A stretch of 64,000 nucleotides of DNA from Moniliella sp. 'wahieum' (taxonomy: Eukaryota > Basidiomycota > Moniliellomycetes > Moniliellales > Moniliellaceae): positions 1 to 64,000 of the forward strand of contig RSEE01000024.1 in the NCBI GenBank assembly GCA_003971905.1, written 5' to 3'. A program made the translations under genes and the position numbers. The notes under the pieces were generated by a model that was given only the letters and a program-made list of their open reading frames with translations, searched no databases and had not been told where the DNA came from. Positions 21,729-33,512 of the stretch are shown here, one piece after another. Numbering within the stretch: the first letter of the stretch is position 1; each line of letters opens with the position of its first letter.

Positions 21729-23269
21729 TAACTAAGCCAATACCCCATGCGGGCTTTCCCTCTCCTGCGCAATGCCCCACAGGGGACGAATTCAACGCAA
21801 AATGCTCCTGAGGCGCTGAGGTTTGCAGTGTTCGAGCGAACAGTGAAGGGCACCAAGGTGTAGCAACTTTTCTTGTTAATGGGTGTGCTTGGGCTATGCC
21901 GATGTGGAGATTTTGTGGTTGGGACGGGAGGTTTGGAACCAACGAGACAGAAGCCTGTGTTCTTGGTTCTCTGTCCTCACCATTTTGTCTTATCTTCAAG
22001 GTTCTTTCGGCCTTCCCTTAGCCCATTGTCAGCGGCTATATGCATTGGCGTTATTACTACTTCCCAAAGGATCCTCCTTTTACCTTACTATCTCCTCCGT
22101 TGCCTCGTCGGGCCCTGGGCGTTAGGTCCCCGCTACGCGTGACAAGCGCGAAACAGTCCCCAGCAAGGACCAACACGCACATCTGTCGGAGCAAGCAGCT
22201 GCATGGTGTGGCATTAAGTGGAAGTGGCCCTATGGTCGAGGCCTATGCCCAGCTGTTGTGCATGCGCAATTCCCATATTAACTGGCCCCTACGTGTGCTT
22301 ATTTTGGTCCGGCATAACGAGGTGAAGGTGCATGTTGGAGACCCGCCTACCTGCGAGGTCACCTAGACAGTATATTTATCTGCTGAAACGTGAAGGCGCC
22401 AACCACAGAGGTGAGTCCTTGTCGGAGCGTTCTGGTGTCCTGTGACCCACCTACACTCGCAAAAATGTGTGCACTCTGGGTGAGGCGGATTATATTGCAC
22501 CTTTGGGCGCGCCCTACTGCGACGCTTGTGGTTGTGAAGACCTATCTGGTGAGGTGATACTTCATCGGCGGGGTATGTGTCTCATGGGGGGGGGGGGGGT
22601 CTCCAACGCGCCTGGGCCTCCCAATCCAGCTTGTGTCCGCGACATTATGCACATGAACGGCTGCTGCCGCGGCCCGGCCGTTGATGGGTCTAGTAGTTCG
22701 CACAAGAATGCGAGCATGAACACTGTCCGGACATGGGTGCGAGCGGTTCAAGACCATCGCCCTATAGAGATTGACCCTACAGCTTTCTGGCTCTAGTTAG
22801 ACTCGTTAGGAAAGCTGGTATTCCCGGTTCACGATCTCGTGGCCGAGGTTGTCACACGTCGGGCAGACGGGAGCAAGATCGTCGGTTGTGGAAGGAAATA
22901 GACTCGCGAAAAATGTGGTCGTCAAGCTTCTCGTCCTCCACAGGCTTCAACATATTCTTGGACAAGATTTGTCATTACTACCTATACACTGGCATTATGT
23001 ATTCCTTCAGAATTTTGAATCGAGGTACGGAAACTCTTCTCGGGTCAAGTCTTGAGGGGGATCCGTCGAATAACTTTGTGGCATTCTGGAGACTACCACG
23101 GCATGTGGGGGTTAACCCAATGTTTTGACACCTAATGCATAGGTGAAGAGGGGGCGTACTGTTGCTGGCGCTATCAGGGGCTCGGGTGCTATAGAGTGGT
23201 CGGTGTCGACCGACGGCCACAGTGGCCTAGTCACATCGGAGCTCTGTGCTGTCAGAGTTGGTGAGCGTA
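21729..23269. other. Stretch with no assignable gene
   Basis: Plus-strand frames at 22040-22366, 22467-22796 and 22886-23128 are short and unrecognised. The last contains FNIFLDKICHYYLYTGIMYS, which has a protein-like look. A 15-base G run lies at 22585-22599. Confidence 0.35.
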
Positions 23270-24075
23270 TACTAGTCTACACCGCACCCAATGCACAATC
23301 TAAATGCATCAGGGGGGGCGCTTTGCACAGAACTGTGCGGGTGCCAATTCTCATATTTACCCAATCCATTCGGGACACCCGAGTTGTTTTCAATGAACTG
23401 ATTGTGCAGAAGAGGAAACTGCAGCCTGAGAGGAAGGATAGGTGGGTAAGGATTACTCTAAGATAGGGTCCCGAGCGTTTGGAGGATATGGAATAGAGGT
23501 GGACCGCACCTTGGTGGAAACTCGCGGGGAAGAGGGAGTGATCACGTTTCCTCGCCGAATGCCGAATGGAACAGACAGCAAACCCTGGTAAAAAAGAGCT
23601 GCGCAAGACTTTTGGAGCAAGCAGAATGCAAAAATAAGAACACCCAACAGTTAAGGGACGCACTGGCCATCCGTTCTCCCCTTTGGTCATGAGACGCCAC
23701 GTGGATATACGAAACGAGCAAGACGTGCATGAAGGTGTTTGAGTACTCTGGGAAAAAAAAGAAGTCTTACTAAAGAGTCTTATTGAAGATGGTTCATCGC
23801 TCGCATGTGTAGCACCACGATTATTCGTACATATACCTCCACTTGTGTTTTGCATCCGGTCGAAAAATCGGATGGCGGGAATCTAAGACCTCTTAGCGAG
23901 TCCACTGGCCTCTTATTATTGGTTGGCACGGGCGAGCATACGCTGATGAGCATGCCTGGTAAGTGCAACGTTCTTTTTCACAGCCTTAGTCGCACTGTAT
24001 GTTCTGAAAATGATATGAATCCAGAACAGTTCAATTACTGTGTTGATATGCAACGTAATGAATAAAGGGGGTAAG
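23270..24075. repeat. Duplicated relic block, copy 2
   Basis: This is the counterpart of 16.2-17.2 kb (landmarks listed there). Here the plus strand has a continuous frame 23805-24065 (LLLLVGTGEHTLMSMPG and onward) spanning the GCCTG|GTAAGT box. A 26-nt gap to the next CACAG would be too short for a normal intron. No domain is recognised. Confidence 0.55.
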
Positions 24076-25167
24076 GTGACGAGGACTGCAGTTCCCTGTG
24101 AGGGGCACAGTCCGAACGGGAGTAAACATTCCACGCATTATAAGCCAGAAAGACGAACAGTCACTGCAAGCAAAGTCCATGAAAGAAAGACAGTTTCTTC
24201 GCGCTCAGCTAGGAATATAGGAAAGGAAGAGTGGGTCACCGATTGACTACGCTCGCTCCAATTTGGCCCCATTGCATCCCGCGTTTCCAGATCTTCCCTT
24301 GTCGTTATACTTCTATTCCCTGCCCGATGCCTCGCTGTGTTGCCTCCAAAAAAAACGACCCTTCTCCATTTCCCCCGTCTCTAAAAGGACCCTGGTCCCC
24401 TCGACTGGTACAGAATGTGGAGAGGAGAACGGGGGACGCACAGATCAGGAAGCCCAACTCTGAGCTCAGTAGTCACTTACTTCTAATCCCGAAGAAAAAA
24501 AGAAAATTCACATATGTGATGAAAGCAGAGACCAGGAAAAGAAACAATAAACCACACACGATTGGACACGTCTCTCACCATATATACCAAAGGGACTCGA
24601 TCCACTGTGGTCGCACAGATTGAAGGGAACTTGCTGCAGTTAGACGCAACGGAGTTCCACATGAAAGTGACTGGTCAACATAGTTCAGACGAGCCAAACG
24701 CAACTCACAGTCAGGGTAACACAAGGGTAGCGTGTGGGCTCTTCCGTGGTATGTGGTATGACATGTGAGGCACCTTACTGATTCACATATTCTCAGCTGG
24801 GTGTTTCCACTCGAGGACAGCACCTCTGTTTATTGATACGAAACCCGGTGGAAGGAAGAATGCCCTGACCTCAATGGCAGTCACTTCATCAATCATTGAT
24901 GGTCATTATTCATTGGTCATTAACCATCGGCCTCTTCCTTGGGAGGCACATGCATGGATTGCATTGTTGAATAAACGTAATGAACGGGCTGGCAGGTAGA
25001 CGAGAAATGTGGGCGCTTGTCAGTCCTTTACATCCTATGGAAACAACATGATAAGTACTTATAAATGATGAATTGCTTTGGCCATTCATGATGGTCTTAG
25101 TACTACTGCCTTGCTCAAAGAAGAGATAAACGCAACCGATAGGCAACACAAAGGTCACAGGGGCCGA
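24076..25167. other. Stretch with no assignable gene
   Basis: This is downstream (3') DNA of the GMC gene on the minus strand. A plus-strand frame at 24231-24623 is Lys/Arg-rich at its end and unrecognised. No RNA gene or element ends are seen. Confidence 0.35.
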
Positions 25168-26895
25168 CTAGTACAGGTCCTTGTGGTCCGCCTTAATAGC
25201 ATCGGGCCCTTCTCGCCGATCGCGTACACCGAGTTCTGGATACGGCAGTCCGGAATGACGGGGATCACCGAGGCGTCAATCACGCGCAGGTTCTTGATCC
25301 CGTGCACCTTGAGCTTGGGGTCCACCACACCCTGCTCAATGTTCTTGGACAGACGAGCGGTACCGCAGGGGTGGAACGCAGTCTGGCAACGGTCCAACAC
25401 CGCACGGTGCATTGCCTTATCGTCGTCCAGGTCCATGGGCCAGGGGAATTCGGCTTCGACCAAGTCCTTGAATCCTTCGCCCTTGGTAAGAACATCATAC
25501 GAGAAACGGATGCCCTCGCGCATGGCAAGAATGTCCAGATCATTGGCAAAGAAGTTGATGTTGATGTTGGCCTGCTCCAGCGGGTCAGCCGAGTTGAGCG
25601 TCACCTCACCCGGGTCCGAAATGGGGCGGACGAGGTCGACGACAACCGTGATATGCTGTCCAGTCTTGGGGGCAGGGTAGTGCCACTGGAAGGCTGTGCC
25701 AAACATGCAGACAAAGTCCAACTCGAAGTGCGGCTGACCCTCGGGGGAGAAGGGGTCCTTGCCTCCGTTGGCAGCCTTGGCCTTGACATACGCCGGTCAC
25801 GCTCGAGGTACTCGTCAATGCGCGGGAAGCCGACCAATTCAAGCAGGCCCGAAGAAAGAGGGCCAGTGTGGTGCTCCTTGTAAGCAACCTGGGCTGCCTG
25901 GTGCGCCTTAGACTGACGCATCAGCACGTCATCCATGCCGAAACCGTCCTTGACGCGCAGCACAAAGGGCACGCCAGGGTGGTCGATCAGATTCTTTCCC
26001 ACATGCTCCGACGCGACGACATCGATGCCGTGACGCTCAAGCTCGTACTTGGGTCCAATGCCAGAAAGCATGAGCAGCTTGGGCGACTCGTACACACCCT
26101 CAGAGACAATCACCTCGCGGTCCGCATAGAAGCTCAGCTCTTGGCCAGAAGCGTCAATGACAGTGATACCCTTGGCTGTCTTGCTCGCCTCATCGATAAT
26201 CAGCTTCTTGGTGTGCACCTCGGGCACGATGGTAATGTTGGGCTTGCCCTGAACAAAGAGGAATGAGCCCGAACGCTGGCCCTTGTAGATCGAGCTCACG
26301 CAGTGGGTGAGACCAATCATTTCGCCATCATAGATGTTTTCCGAGATGTTTACCGCGCGACTTCCACGCCTTGATGATGTTTTCACGGAAGCCCTTCATC
26401 TCGGGCAGGAGCTCCGAGTGCGCAATGGGCAGGGGGCCATCGACGCCAATCTTCTTCAGACTTGTCGTACAGGCCCTCGTCGTCATGGTACGTGGCTGAT
26501 TTGCGAAGGTAGGGCAGCAGCGGCTCCCATGTCCACTCGTCACCACCGAATTCGGCCCAGCGATCAAATGTAGGCTTGCAACCAGGGATCCACGTAAAGT
26601 AGTTGAGCGACGACGAACCACCGAGGGCCTTGCCGCGCGTGTTAGGCTTCTCAATGCGCTCGTAGTCGTCGCGCTTGACCAGCGTGGTCTTGTACGCCCA
26701 ATCGTGCTTGGAGCTGCGCAAGTCCATTGCCAGAGCCGGAGTGCGGATCTCAGGCAGCTTGGCTGAATCGCCGGTGCCGGCCTCGACCACGAGGACCGTC
26801 ACATTCTTGTTTTCGGCAAGACGACCCGCCACGACGTTGCCGGCGGTGCCGCCGCCCACGACAACAAAGTCAAAGTGCGCGCCGTTGGTAGCCAT
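25168..26895 (-). CDS. GMC family FAD oxidoreductase (choline dehydrogenase/alcohol oxidase-like)
   Basis: This flavoenzyme oxidises an alcohol-type substrate using FAD; many fungal members pass electrons to O2 and release H2O2. The start MATNGAHFDF is chosen because the FAD-binding motif VVVGGGTAGNVVAGRL lies at residues 11-26, as usual. GMC signature 1 (GKALGGSSSLNY) follows near residue 90, signature 2 (SEGVYESPKLLMLSGIGP) near residue 265, and the C-terminal HPCGTARLS and DCRIQNSVYAIGEKG carry the catalytic His/Asn region. At about 575 residues the length is normal, and no signal peptide is evident. The frame slips at about 26461, 26360, 25795 and 25190 look like single-base assembly errors; read through, the protein ends ADHKDLY at the TAG at 25168. 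Substrate is not predictable. A 5' fragment of a second copy lies at 19.7-19.85 kb. Confidence 0.9.
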
Positions 26896-27124
26896 GGTGA
26901 AGATTGGGTGATGCGAAGGTGGGTAGGTGGGCTGGATGGAGTAGGGGTGGGGATGGGATGAGGAGAGATGGTAGGAATAGACGCGTTGGGCTCGCATTAT
27001 AAACTCGCGGGGGCCATCCTTCTCCCTGTTTTCTTGTGGGACATTGCTGTTACTCGGTGGTCATTGCCCTGTTTCTCCCTGTTTGAATGGAAATGAGTCT
27101 TGGAGCAATGGATACAACCCCATC

Positions 27125-27310
27125 ATGCATTACCGGTTACCCGTCGTGCACTACGGGTACTTACAGGTTACTATAGAATGTGGAGGTGCTTTCTTCCGTG
27201 ATACTGTGTGATCTGTGACATGCGAGGTCTAAGATCATCGACCAGTGATCAGCGAACAGCGCAGCCATTCACAACTTCAGCCCTTCGAGACATATGTAGT
27301 TGCGCTGGCT
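27125..27310 (-). promoter_or_regulatory. Conserved upstream region of the GMC gene
   Basis: This region lies 230-415 bp upstream of the oxidoreductase start. It shares blocks with 20.04-20.24 kb upstream of the decayed copy (GCATTACC, CTACGGGTACTT, GGTTACTATAGAA, GTGACATG). Sharing shows common descent; whether the blocks are regulatory is inference. No defined binding site is claimed. Confidence 0.4.
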
Positions 27311-30300
27311 ATCCGGGGAAGCCTACTCATGTACAGATGATGAGTCGGTGATGCATGATGCATGATACAGCATTGCGAGACCGCCATGGTCCGTGCACAG
27401 TTACCCTGCTGGGTGTACCGGGGTTCGCTGTTGTCCAAGAAGTGGGGCTTTTGATTGATTGGATTTTGATTGATTGGTTGGGGGAGCTCAAAACAAGACC
27501 TCCTCTCAATCCTCCGAATTGATTCGACCAAACGTTGGGCGGTAGAGCATCGTGCCCTTCGCGCTCGCCTGGCCAGCTGGCCGATGTGATCGATGAAGAC
27601 GACAAACGATAGCGACGATCGAGACGAACGCGATCGATGAAAATTGAGGGAACCCTCTAACTCTTACTTTGGTGTGTACATCTGTGACCCCATGCATGCC
27701 AGACAGATGCGAAGGAGACTATCGGTTAACGTGTATGCCGTCCTCCGAATCCCACACAAGTTGCCGCGATCTCTTCTGTCACATTATACGCGATACTGGC
27801 CTTCCATCTTGTCTAAACGTCAAGAAAGCTTGACGCGGCCAGCTGCAAGCCTCCTTCAGCACGGGCTTTTTTCATGGGACATGCAACGTGCTCTCCTCCA
27901 TTTGCCTGCGCGTTCTTGATGGCATGGGACAGCAGTCCGGCTACTTCTGCTGCCAGTGCCCTTGCACCCGAGCGTTTTGGTATTTGGACGTGAGACATGG
28001 CAAATTGGAACACCGAGTGTGCAGACGAGGGGCTAGAAGAAGGGTAGAAGAGATTTTGGGGTGAACCGTGCGCGGGTACAGCGGGGAGCAGTAGAAGCTG
28101 TATAGAGATTCTCGCGCAGCGAGCTTGCGTCCCACATAGCCCATGGCCCTGCGTCCAGTACTCAGTGCACTCAACTCTCCGCGCTGAGGGCGCTGAGGGC
28201 GCTGAAGCGCTGTTGAAGGCTCAGTCTGAGCTCTGAGCCTGAGCGCTGAGCAAGCAATTCACACATGTAGTGGCGGTATGCATGCTACTTCGGGCATACT
28301 CACTAATATTGCGGGAGCGTGCTAACGTGTGCCTCATCCGTATTACATTAATTCGGTATACGAAGAGAGGCGGACCAGTAGTAGGGGGACCTCGTCCGGT
28401 CTCCCTTCCGCCTTCCTGTGTGCACCCCTACACGCCTGGTCCGCTGATGGCATCACTACCCTGCATTTTGCTCGCCCCGGGACCGATTGCGAACGTGACT
28501 ACCGTTGAACATCGGGTTCAAGGTTTGCAATACCCCGTTTATACCGGTCACCGGCTGGTTATCACGGTTACCATTTAAACGTACTTGACGTTTAAGTTAC
28601 AATTTAACGTTCAACGTTGAAGTTCAACGTGTTCAACGGTTACTTGGTTACCTGCACACACGAAAGTCATGTAAATATGTCGAGTCATGTAAATATGGTA
28701 CGAAGAGGGTGATTAACGTTAAACAGTCTTTAAACGTTAAACGTTAGTTGCTATCATTGTGTGCGAGAGGGCCCGTTCTGCCTCTGTTCCGCCCTTGCCT
28801 GTTGCGTCTCCAGGCGGCTCCCCTAATTGCATCCCCACTACGTCCTCCCCTACCTCGCTCCCCTCCCACGCATTGTTGCCGGAAGTAAGCTTTTCGAACC
28901 AGAACTTCAAGCTATAGCTATTAGCTTCAAGCTCTGAAGCTTCAAGATTCGCTTCGCAGGGTTCTGAGCCCTCGGCCTCAGTACACTGAGTCTACTGTCA
29001 AAAAATCGGCAATCCTCGATCCTCAGCTGCCTGAAACATGGTATGGAAGTGTGGTACGTCTGTACCAGGTACCTGTGGCTCTGCTACGGGGTCACCGGTC
29101 ACCCATGCTTCAAACGTCAGCGCGTCAGCACTATATCAGTGGTGGATCATAATATGTACCTCTCCCAGATAATCCTGCGAGTGCGAGCAAGTGCGAGCGC
29201 TCAAGCGCTCAGCGCCCATGCATCATGATGCGCATGATGCATGATGCATGATTCCCCGTCACGCGTCACGCGTCACGTTCAAGCTTCGAGCCCTTCAAGC
29301 TTCAAGCTCTTCAAATGCTTCAACAAGAGTAAAGTACAGTATTCTAGCTTCTAGGCGCACGGCCAATAAATAGCTAGTCACTAGTCACTCGCTAGTCCCT
29401 CCAGCCATTCATATGTCACAGTGACTAGGTCACCGGCCAGAACACCACCGACGTCAACGCTTCATCTGCTTATATAGCCTTTAGTAGAGTGCGACTTTAG
29501 AGCATCGAGCACGGAGCGAGATCGCGATCCGATGGATCCGCTGCAAAGCAGCCTTCGGACAAGGCGCGAAGGGAAAGTGGTGAGCCAAAATGGATCAGTC
29601 TTCAAGCAATTTCTGAAGCGAAGGAGACCGGAGAGAGGAGGGGGATGGAGCGAGCAGGGGGTGCGCAGCCTGCGAGCGGATGAACTCTGCCGCCCGACTA
29701 GACAACCGTCACACGCCACCAATCAACTTGGAGTCGGGCATGTTGTCAGACATATGGGGCGTGCAATATATGACGTCTGGCGTGACGCGTGACGTCTGTG
29801 ACATGTGACGTGCATGATGCATGATGCATCATAAATCGATCTGGAATGCTTAGTGCACCCAGCATCGCAAGACAAAGGCGCCACCACTTCATCGCCAGGC
29901 CCACGGTGGAGAACCGTCTGGGTTGGATGTACGCGTAACCAGCCACAGGCGGCGGAGTACTACTCAGCCAGCCTTGAGATCTGAGAGTGAATGTTGCCTA
30001 CGTATGCATGATGTTTTTGCATCCGTTCCAGAAACTCATCCGTTGCTTTGGCAACTCGAAGTTCGACTGTCCGCCACCCCCGCACGGACCATGAGATGCA
30101 TGATGCGCCCTAGACATCACAGCACGCATGCATACCGAACCTCGTTCTCCGTCCTGAAGCTCCGAAGATCTGAAGGCCTGAGCGCCTGGGCTGAACGTAA
30201 GCTGTGGCCAGGCGTTGGGGTTGGGTCGAAGTAACTATAGTAAAAAGCTTATAGTAACTAGCAACTATTAGTAACTGCGGTTTGAGGCAAAAGGACCCTG

Positions 30301-30840
30301 TTTCCGATCAATACGTCGGGGTGGAAGTTAGGCGTTGAACGTTGAACTCATATTGAACGCCCTCGGGGCTCTGGCCACTGGAGGGGTTGCTGAGCCTGAG
30401 CTCTTGGCTACGCCTCAGCGTGGAAAGACATCTAGGTCTGAGATCTGATGATCCGTGCACGCGTGGGTGTCTAATAAAGCTTAAAGCTGCTGTAAAGTTG
30501 TTACCTGTTTGTACATGGCTTAGGATTGTGTGACAAATCGGAGAGCTACCACGCCTGAGGGGCCTGAGGCCTGAGACCTGAGGCCCGGTTATTAATTATT
30601 GATCATCGCGACCATCGATCATCACTGCTGAGCAAGTCACTGCGTCACTAGTCAACATAGCCTCAAGCCGATATGGTTCTTCCCCTCTCTGGTACCCAGA
30701 GCACGCTTGTCCGCAAACAATGAAGGCTGTCTTCATCGTTGTAGCAGAGATTCCCACCGCCCGCACTTTTATAGCTGGCACATTTCGGTAATGTGCCCCC
30801 CGTCTCATCTCATCGACCCTTCCCCCAATAGTTGCCCCTT
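27311..30840. other. Long intergenic spacer rich in heptamer arrays
   Basis: I find no gene here. The DNA contains many palindrome-based heptamer runs: ATGCATG at 27351-27366, 29231-29250 and 29811-29830; AGCGCTG-like at 28181-28213; AACGTT-based at about 28590-28635 and 28725-28745; AAGCTTC at 28895-28950 and 29278-29315; ACGCGTC at 29258-29277; AGGCCTG at 30550-30585. It includes the catalase promoter at its right end. Open frames (for example 29532-29792) are short and unrecognised. Confidence 0.5.
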
Positions 30841-32522
30841 ATGACTACGCGTGCCAACCTCAACTTCGGCCAAGAGCAAGCGCTCTACACCACCTCGAAT
30901 GGTAAGTCTCGCACTTCGAACCCCTCTGGAAAAAGGAGCTGACATACATGTGAACAGGCGCCCCCTACCCTGACCCATACGATGTCCAGGGTGTTCCCGT
31001 CGACACGGTTGGTCATCTGGTTGCGTTGCAAGACTTTCACCACATCGACCTGCTAGCGCACTTCGCACGCGAGCGCATTCCGGAGCGCACGGTTCATGCC
31101 AAAGGGGCTGGTGCACACGGCACGTTCGTCGCGACGGAAGATGTTTCGGACTTGACCTGTGCGCATGTGTTCCAAAAGGGAAACGAATCGTCTGTGACCG
31201 TGCGTTTCAGCACGGTCGCGGGCGAGAGTGGGAGCGCCGACACGCTGCGCGATGTGCATGTTTCGCAGTCAAGTTCAAGACTCAAGAGGGCAACTACGAC
31301 ATGGTGGGCATTCACACGCCCACATTCTTGTACGCACTATCACTCTTTCTCTAAGAGCTGCCTGCTAACTAGTAGTTGATAATTCAGTGTGCGTGACCCC
31401 TCCAAGTTCCCAGCTGTCAACCACTCGCACAAACGCGACCCGCAGACCAATTTGCCCAGCGCCGACATGTTCTGGGACTTTGCTAGCCTGAGTAAGTTCT
31501 GTTTTAGCCATGCTGAAACAAATCTGACCATGACCTCTTCCGTGCCGCAGACCCTGAGTCGATTCACCAGTTCATGATTCTATTTGGTGACCGTGGCATC
31601 CCCAAAGGTCTGGGTAGCCTGAATGGCTACTCAGCTCACACGTTTAAGCTGGTTAATGCCAAAGGCGAATGGGTCTACGTCAAGTTTCATTACCGCTCCA
31701 ATCAAGACTACCGCGGCGCCTACTTTACACAGCAGGAGGCCGTCAACATCGCGGGCTCCAACCCGGACTACAACACTCAAGACTTGTTTGAGCGCATCGA
31801 GAAGGGTGACTACCCGTCGTGGACCGTGAGCGTGCAGACAATGACGGTCGAGCAGGCCAAGAAGTTCCGTTACAGCATCTTTGACATGACTAAGGTCTGG
31901 CCTCACAAGGAGTACCCGCTGCGCAAGATTGGTGTCATGACGCTCAACAAGAACCCCGACAATTACTTTGCCGAGGTAGAGCAGGCCGCCTTCTCGCCCT
32001 CGTTTTTGGTTCCGGGAATTGAACCGTCGGCGGACCCGATGCTCCAGAGCCGGCTGTTTTCGTACCCCGATGCTCAACGTTACCGCCTCGGGGTCAATTA
32101 CCAACAAATCCCTGTCAATTCCCCTGTCGTGCCCGTGGCCAACTTCCTCCGCGACGGGTTCATGAACGTGAATGGCAACCAGGGAAGCCGGCCCAACTAT
32201 GCGGCCAGTTACCGCCCGCTCAAATATAACCAAAAGACGACGGTGGCTCTGGCCCATGAGGCTCCCCTGGTCAATGGAATTGTCAACTTCTTGTCGGAAG
32301 TATCGCCACTCGACTTCGAGCAGCCACGTGAACTGTGGCTGCGGGTGTATGACGATGAGGCCAAGAAACGCTTTATCCACAATGTTGCCGACCACATGAG
32401 CAACGTCAAGAAGCCCGAGATTGTGCAGCGCCAGCTGGGTGTTTTCCACTTGGTCCACCCAGACATTGCTCAAGGCATCCAAGGAACTTGGCGTTGCGTT
32501 TGAACCCACCAAGACAGCATAA
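30841..32522 (+). CDS. Catalase (small-subunit, haem)
   Basis: This enzyme dismutates H2O2 to water and O2, in the cytosol or peroxisome. Four exons (30841-30901, 30958-31329, 31388-31491, 31551-32522) are joined by 56-59-nt GT-AG introns. About 500 residues is normal for small-subunit catalases. Key sites are the distal His in [22 protein letters not shown], the Asn in [11 protein letters not shown], and the proximal haem Tyr in [14 protein letters not shown]. Within exon 2 one G is missing near 31260 (RDVH-GFAVKF expected). A single frame slip near 32476 hides the natural end, [13 protein letters not shown] with TAA at 32520-32522; without it the frame would stop at 32503. No PTS1 (SKL-type) tail is present. 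It is the first clearly functional gene after the GMC oxidoreductase and would suit removal of H2O2. Confidence 0.93.
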
Positions 32523-32899
32523 GGGTCCCCGTGCTGAACACTGTTTCCTGGGTTTTTGTGACTCTCCAACATACAATAAATACACACTGTTTTCATTGAC
32601 TGAGGGTTTAAGAGATCCCAAACGGGGGCGATCCCCTATTTTTTCTATACTGTGAATGCCAGTGCCTCGATTGTGTACCACGACGACTTTAGGCCTAAAC
32701 GCTCCTTACGTCAGAGACATTGACCGTAGTGGTGGTTGGCAATCCCGTTGCATTTTCTTAATTATTAAGATGGGGGGGCGGAGGGTGTCAACTGTGGGCC
32801 ACGTTTGTAAACTAGCGACACAAAGGACAGCCCTTGACGTTCCCATCAGTCCTTCTCGGACCCCCCCTGCGTGCTTGGAAAGATGGAATATGACCGACA

Positions 32900-33512
32900 A
32901 GGAGAACCACCGGGCCTACGGCCCGGTCAGCTGGGGCTTCGCCCCAGCTGTGCTGCGTCGCCACCTTAGCCACCGTTCCCCCTTCGCCACCGTAGCCACC
33001 GTTCCACCGTCGCCAACACTGCCGACATGGAGAAATAATATAACCGATGCTTGCTGCTGGCTGCGGGTGGGGGTGGCGTGGACCGTGGCACGGGGCAGCT
33101 GATGTAAAAGTGCACAGGGCGAAGGGAGGAATAATAATGTAACTTACAGGGACGCACTCTCAAGAGCCGTTTTTCCCCCTGGTTTTGACGACGCGAGGAT
33201 ACTACGGCACCAAGACGGCGGGCAAGTTGTTTCGCGCATTGGAAGGAGTTGGCTACTAAGTCTCAGTGGAAATGGTTCCTCGCTCGGATGTCAACCACGT
33301 TCCTCCGTGTCCACACGCGCTTCCTAGGGTACGGGACCGGATGGCGTGAGCCGGAGGGTCCTGATATCCTGGCGATCCCCCTGGTCCCTTGACCCTGGTG
33401 GCGCCCCCAAGTAACCCCCGCAAGATGAACGGTTAGGTTTAGACGTAGCGTTCCCCCTGTCCCAGCCTTAAGCTCTGTGAATGAAATGGACGTGACTTAG
33501 GGATTAGGGATA
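32900..33512 (+). mobile_element. Copy B of the two-hairpin element, internally deleted
   Basis: Both hairpins are present (32910-32926 and 32929-32949). CCACCTTAGCCACCGTTCC follows, then the ATAATATAACCGATGC and CTGATGTAAAAG boxes. About 240 bp at 33160-33395 match the last third of the coding part of the long copy (including a stretch reading SQWKWFLARMSTTF). The shared 3' end (CTGTCCCAGCCTTAAGCTCT) lies at 33459-33478. The coding remnant is broken. The family is unclassified. Confidence 0.6.

Noticed and set aside
31631-32596. A 321-codon minus-strand frame.
   Set aside because: Antisense shadow of catalase exon 4, whose plus-strand product matches the family throughout.
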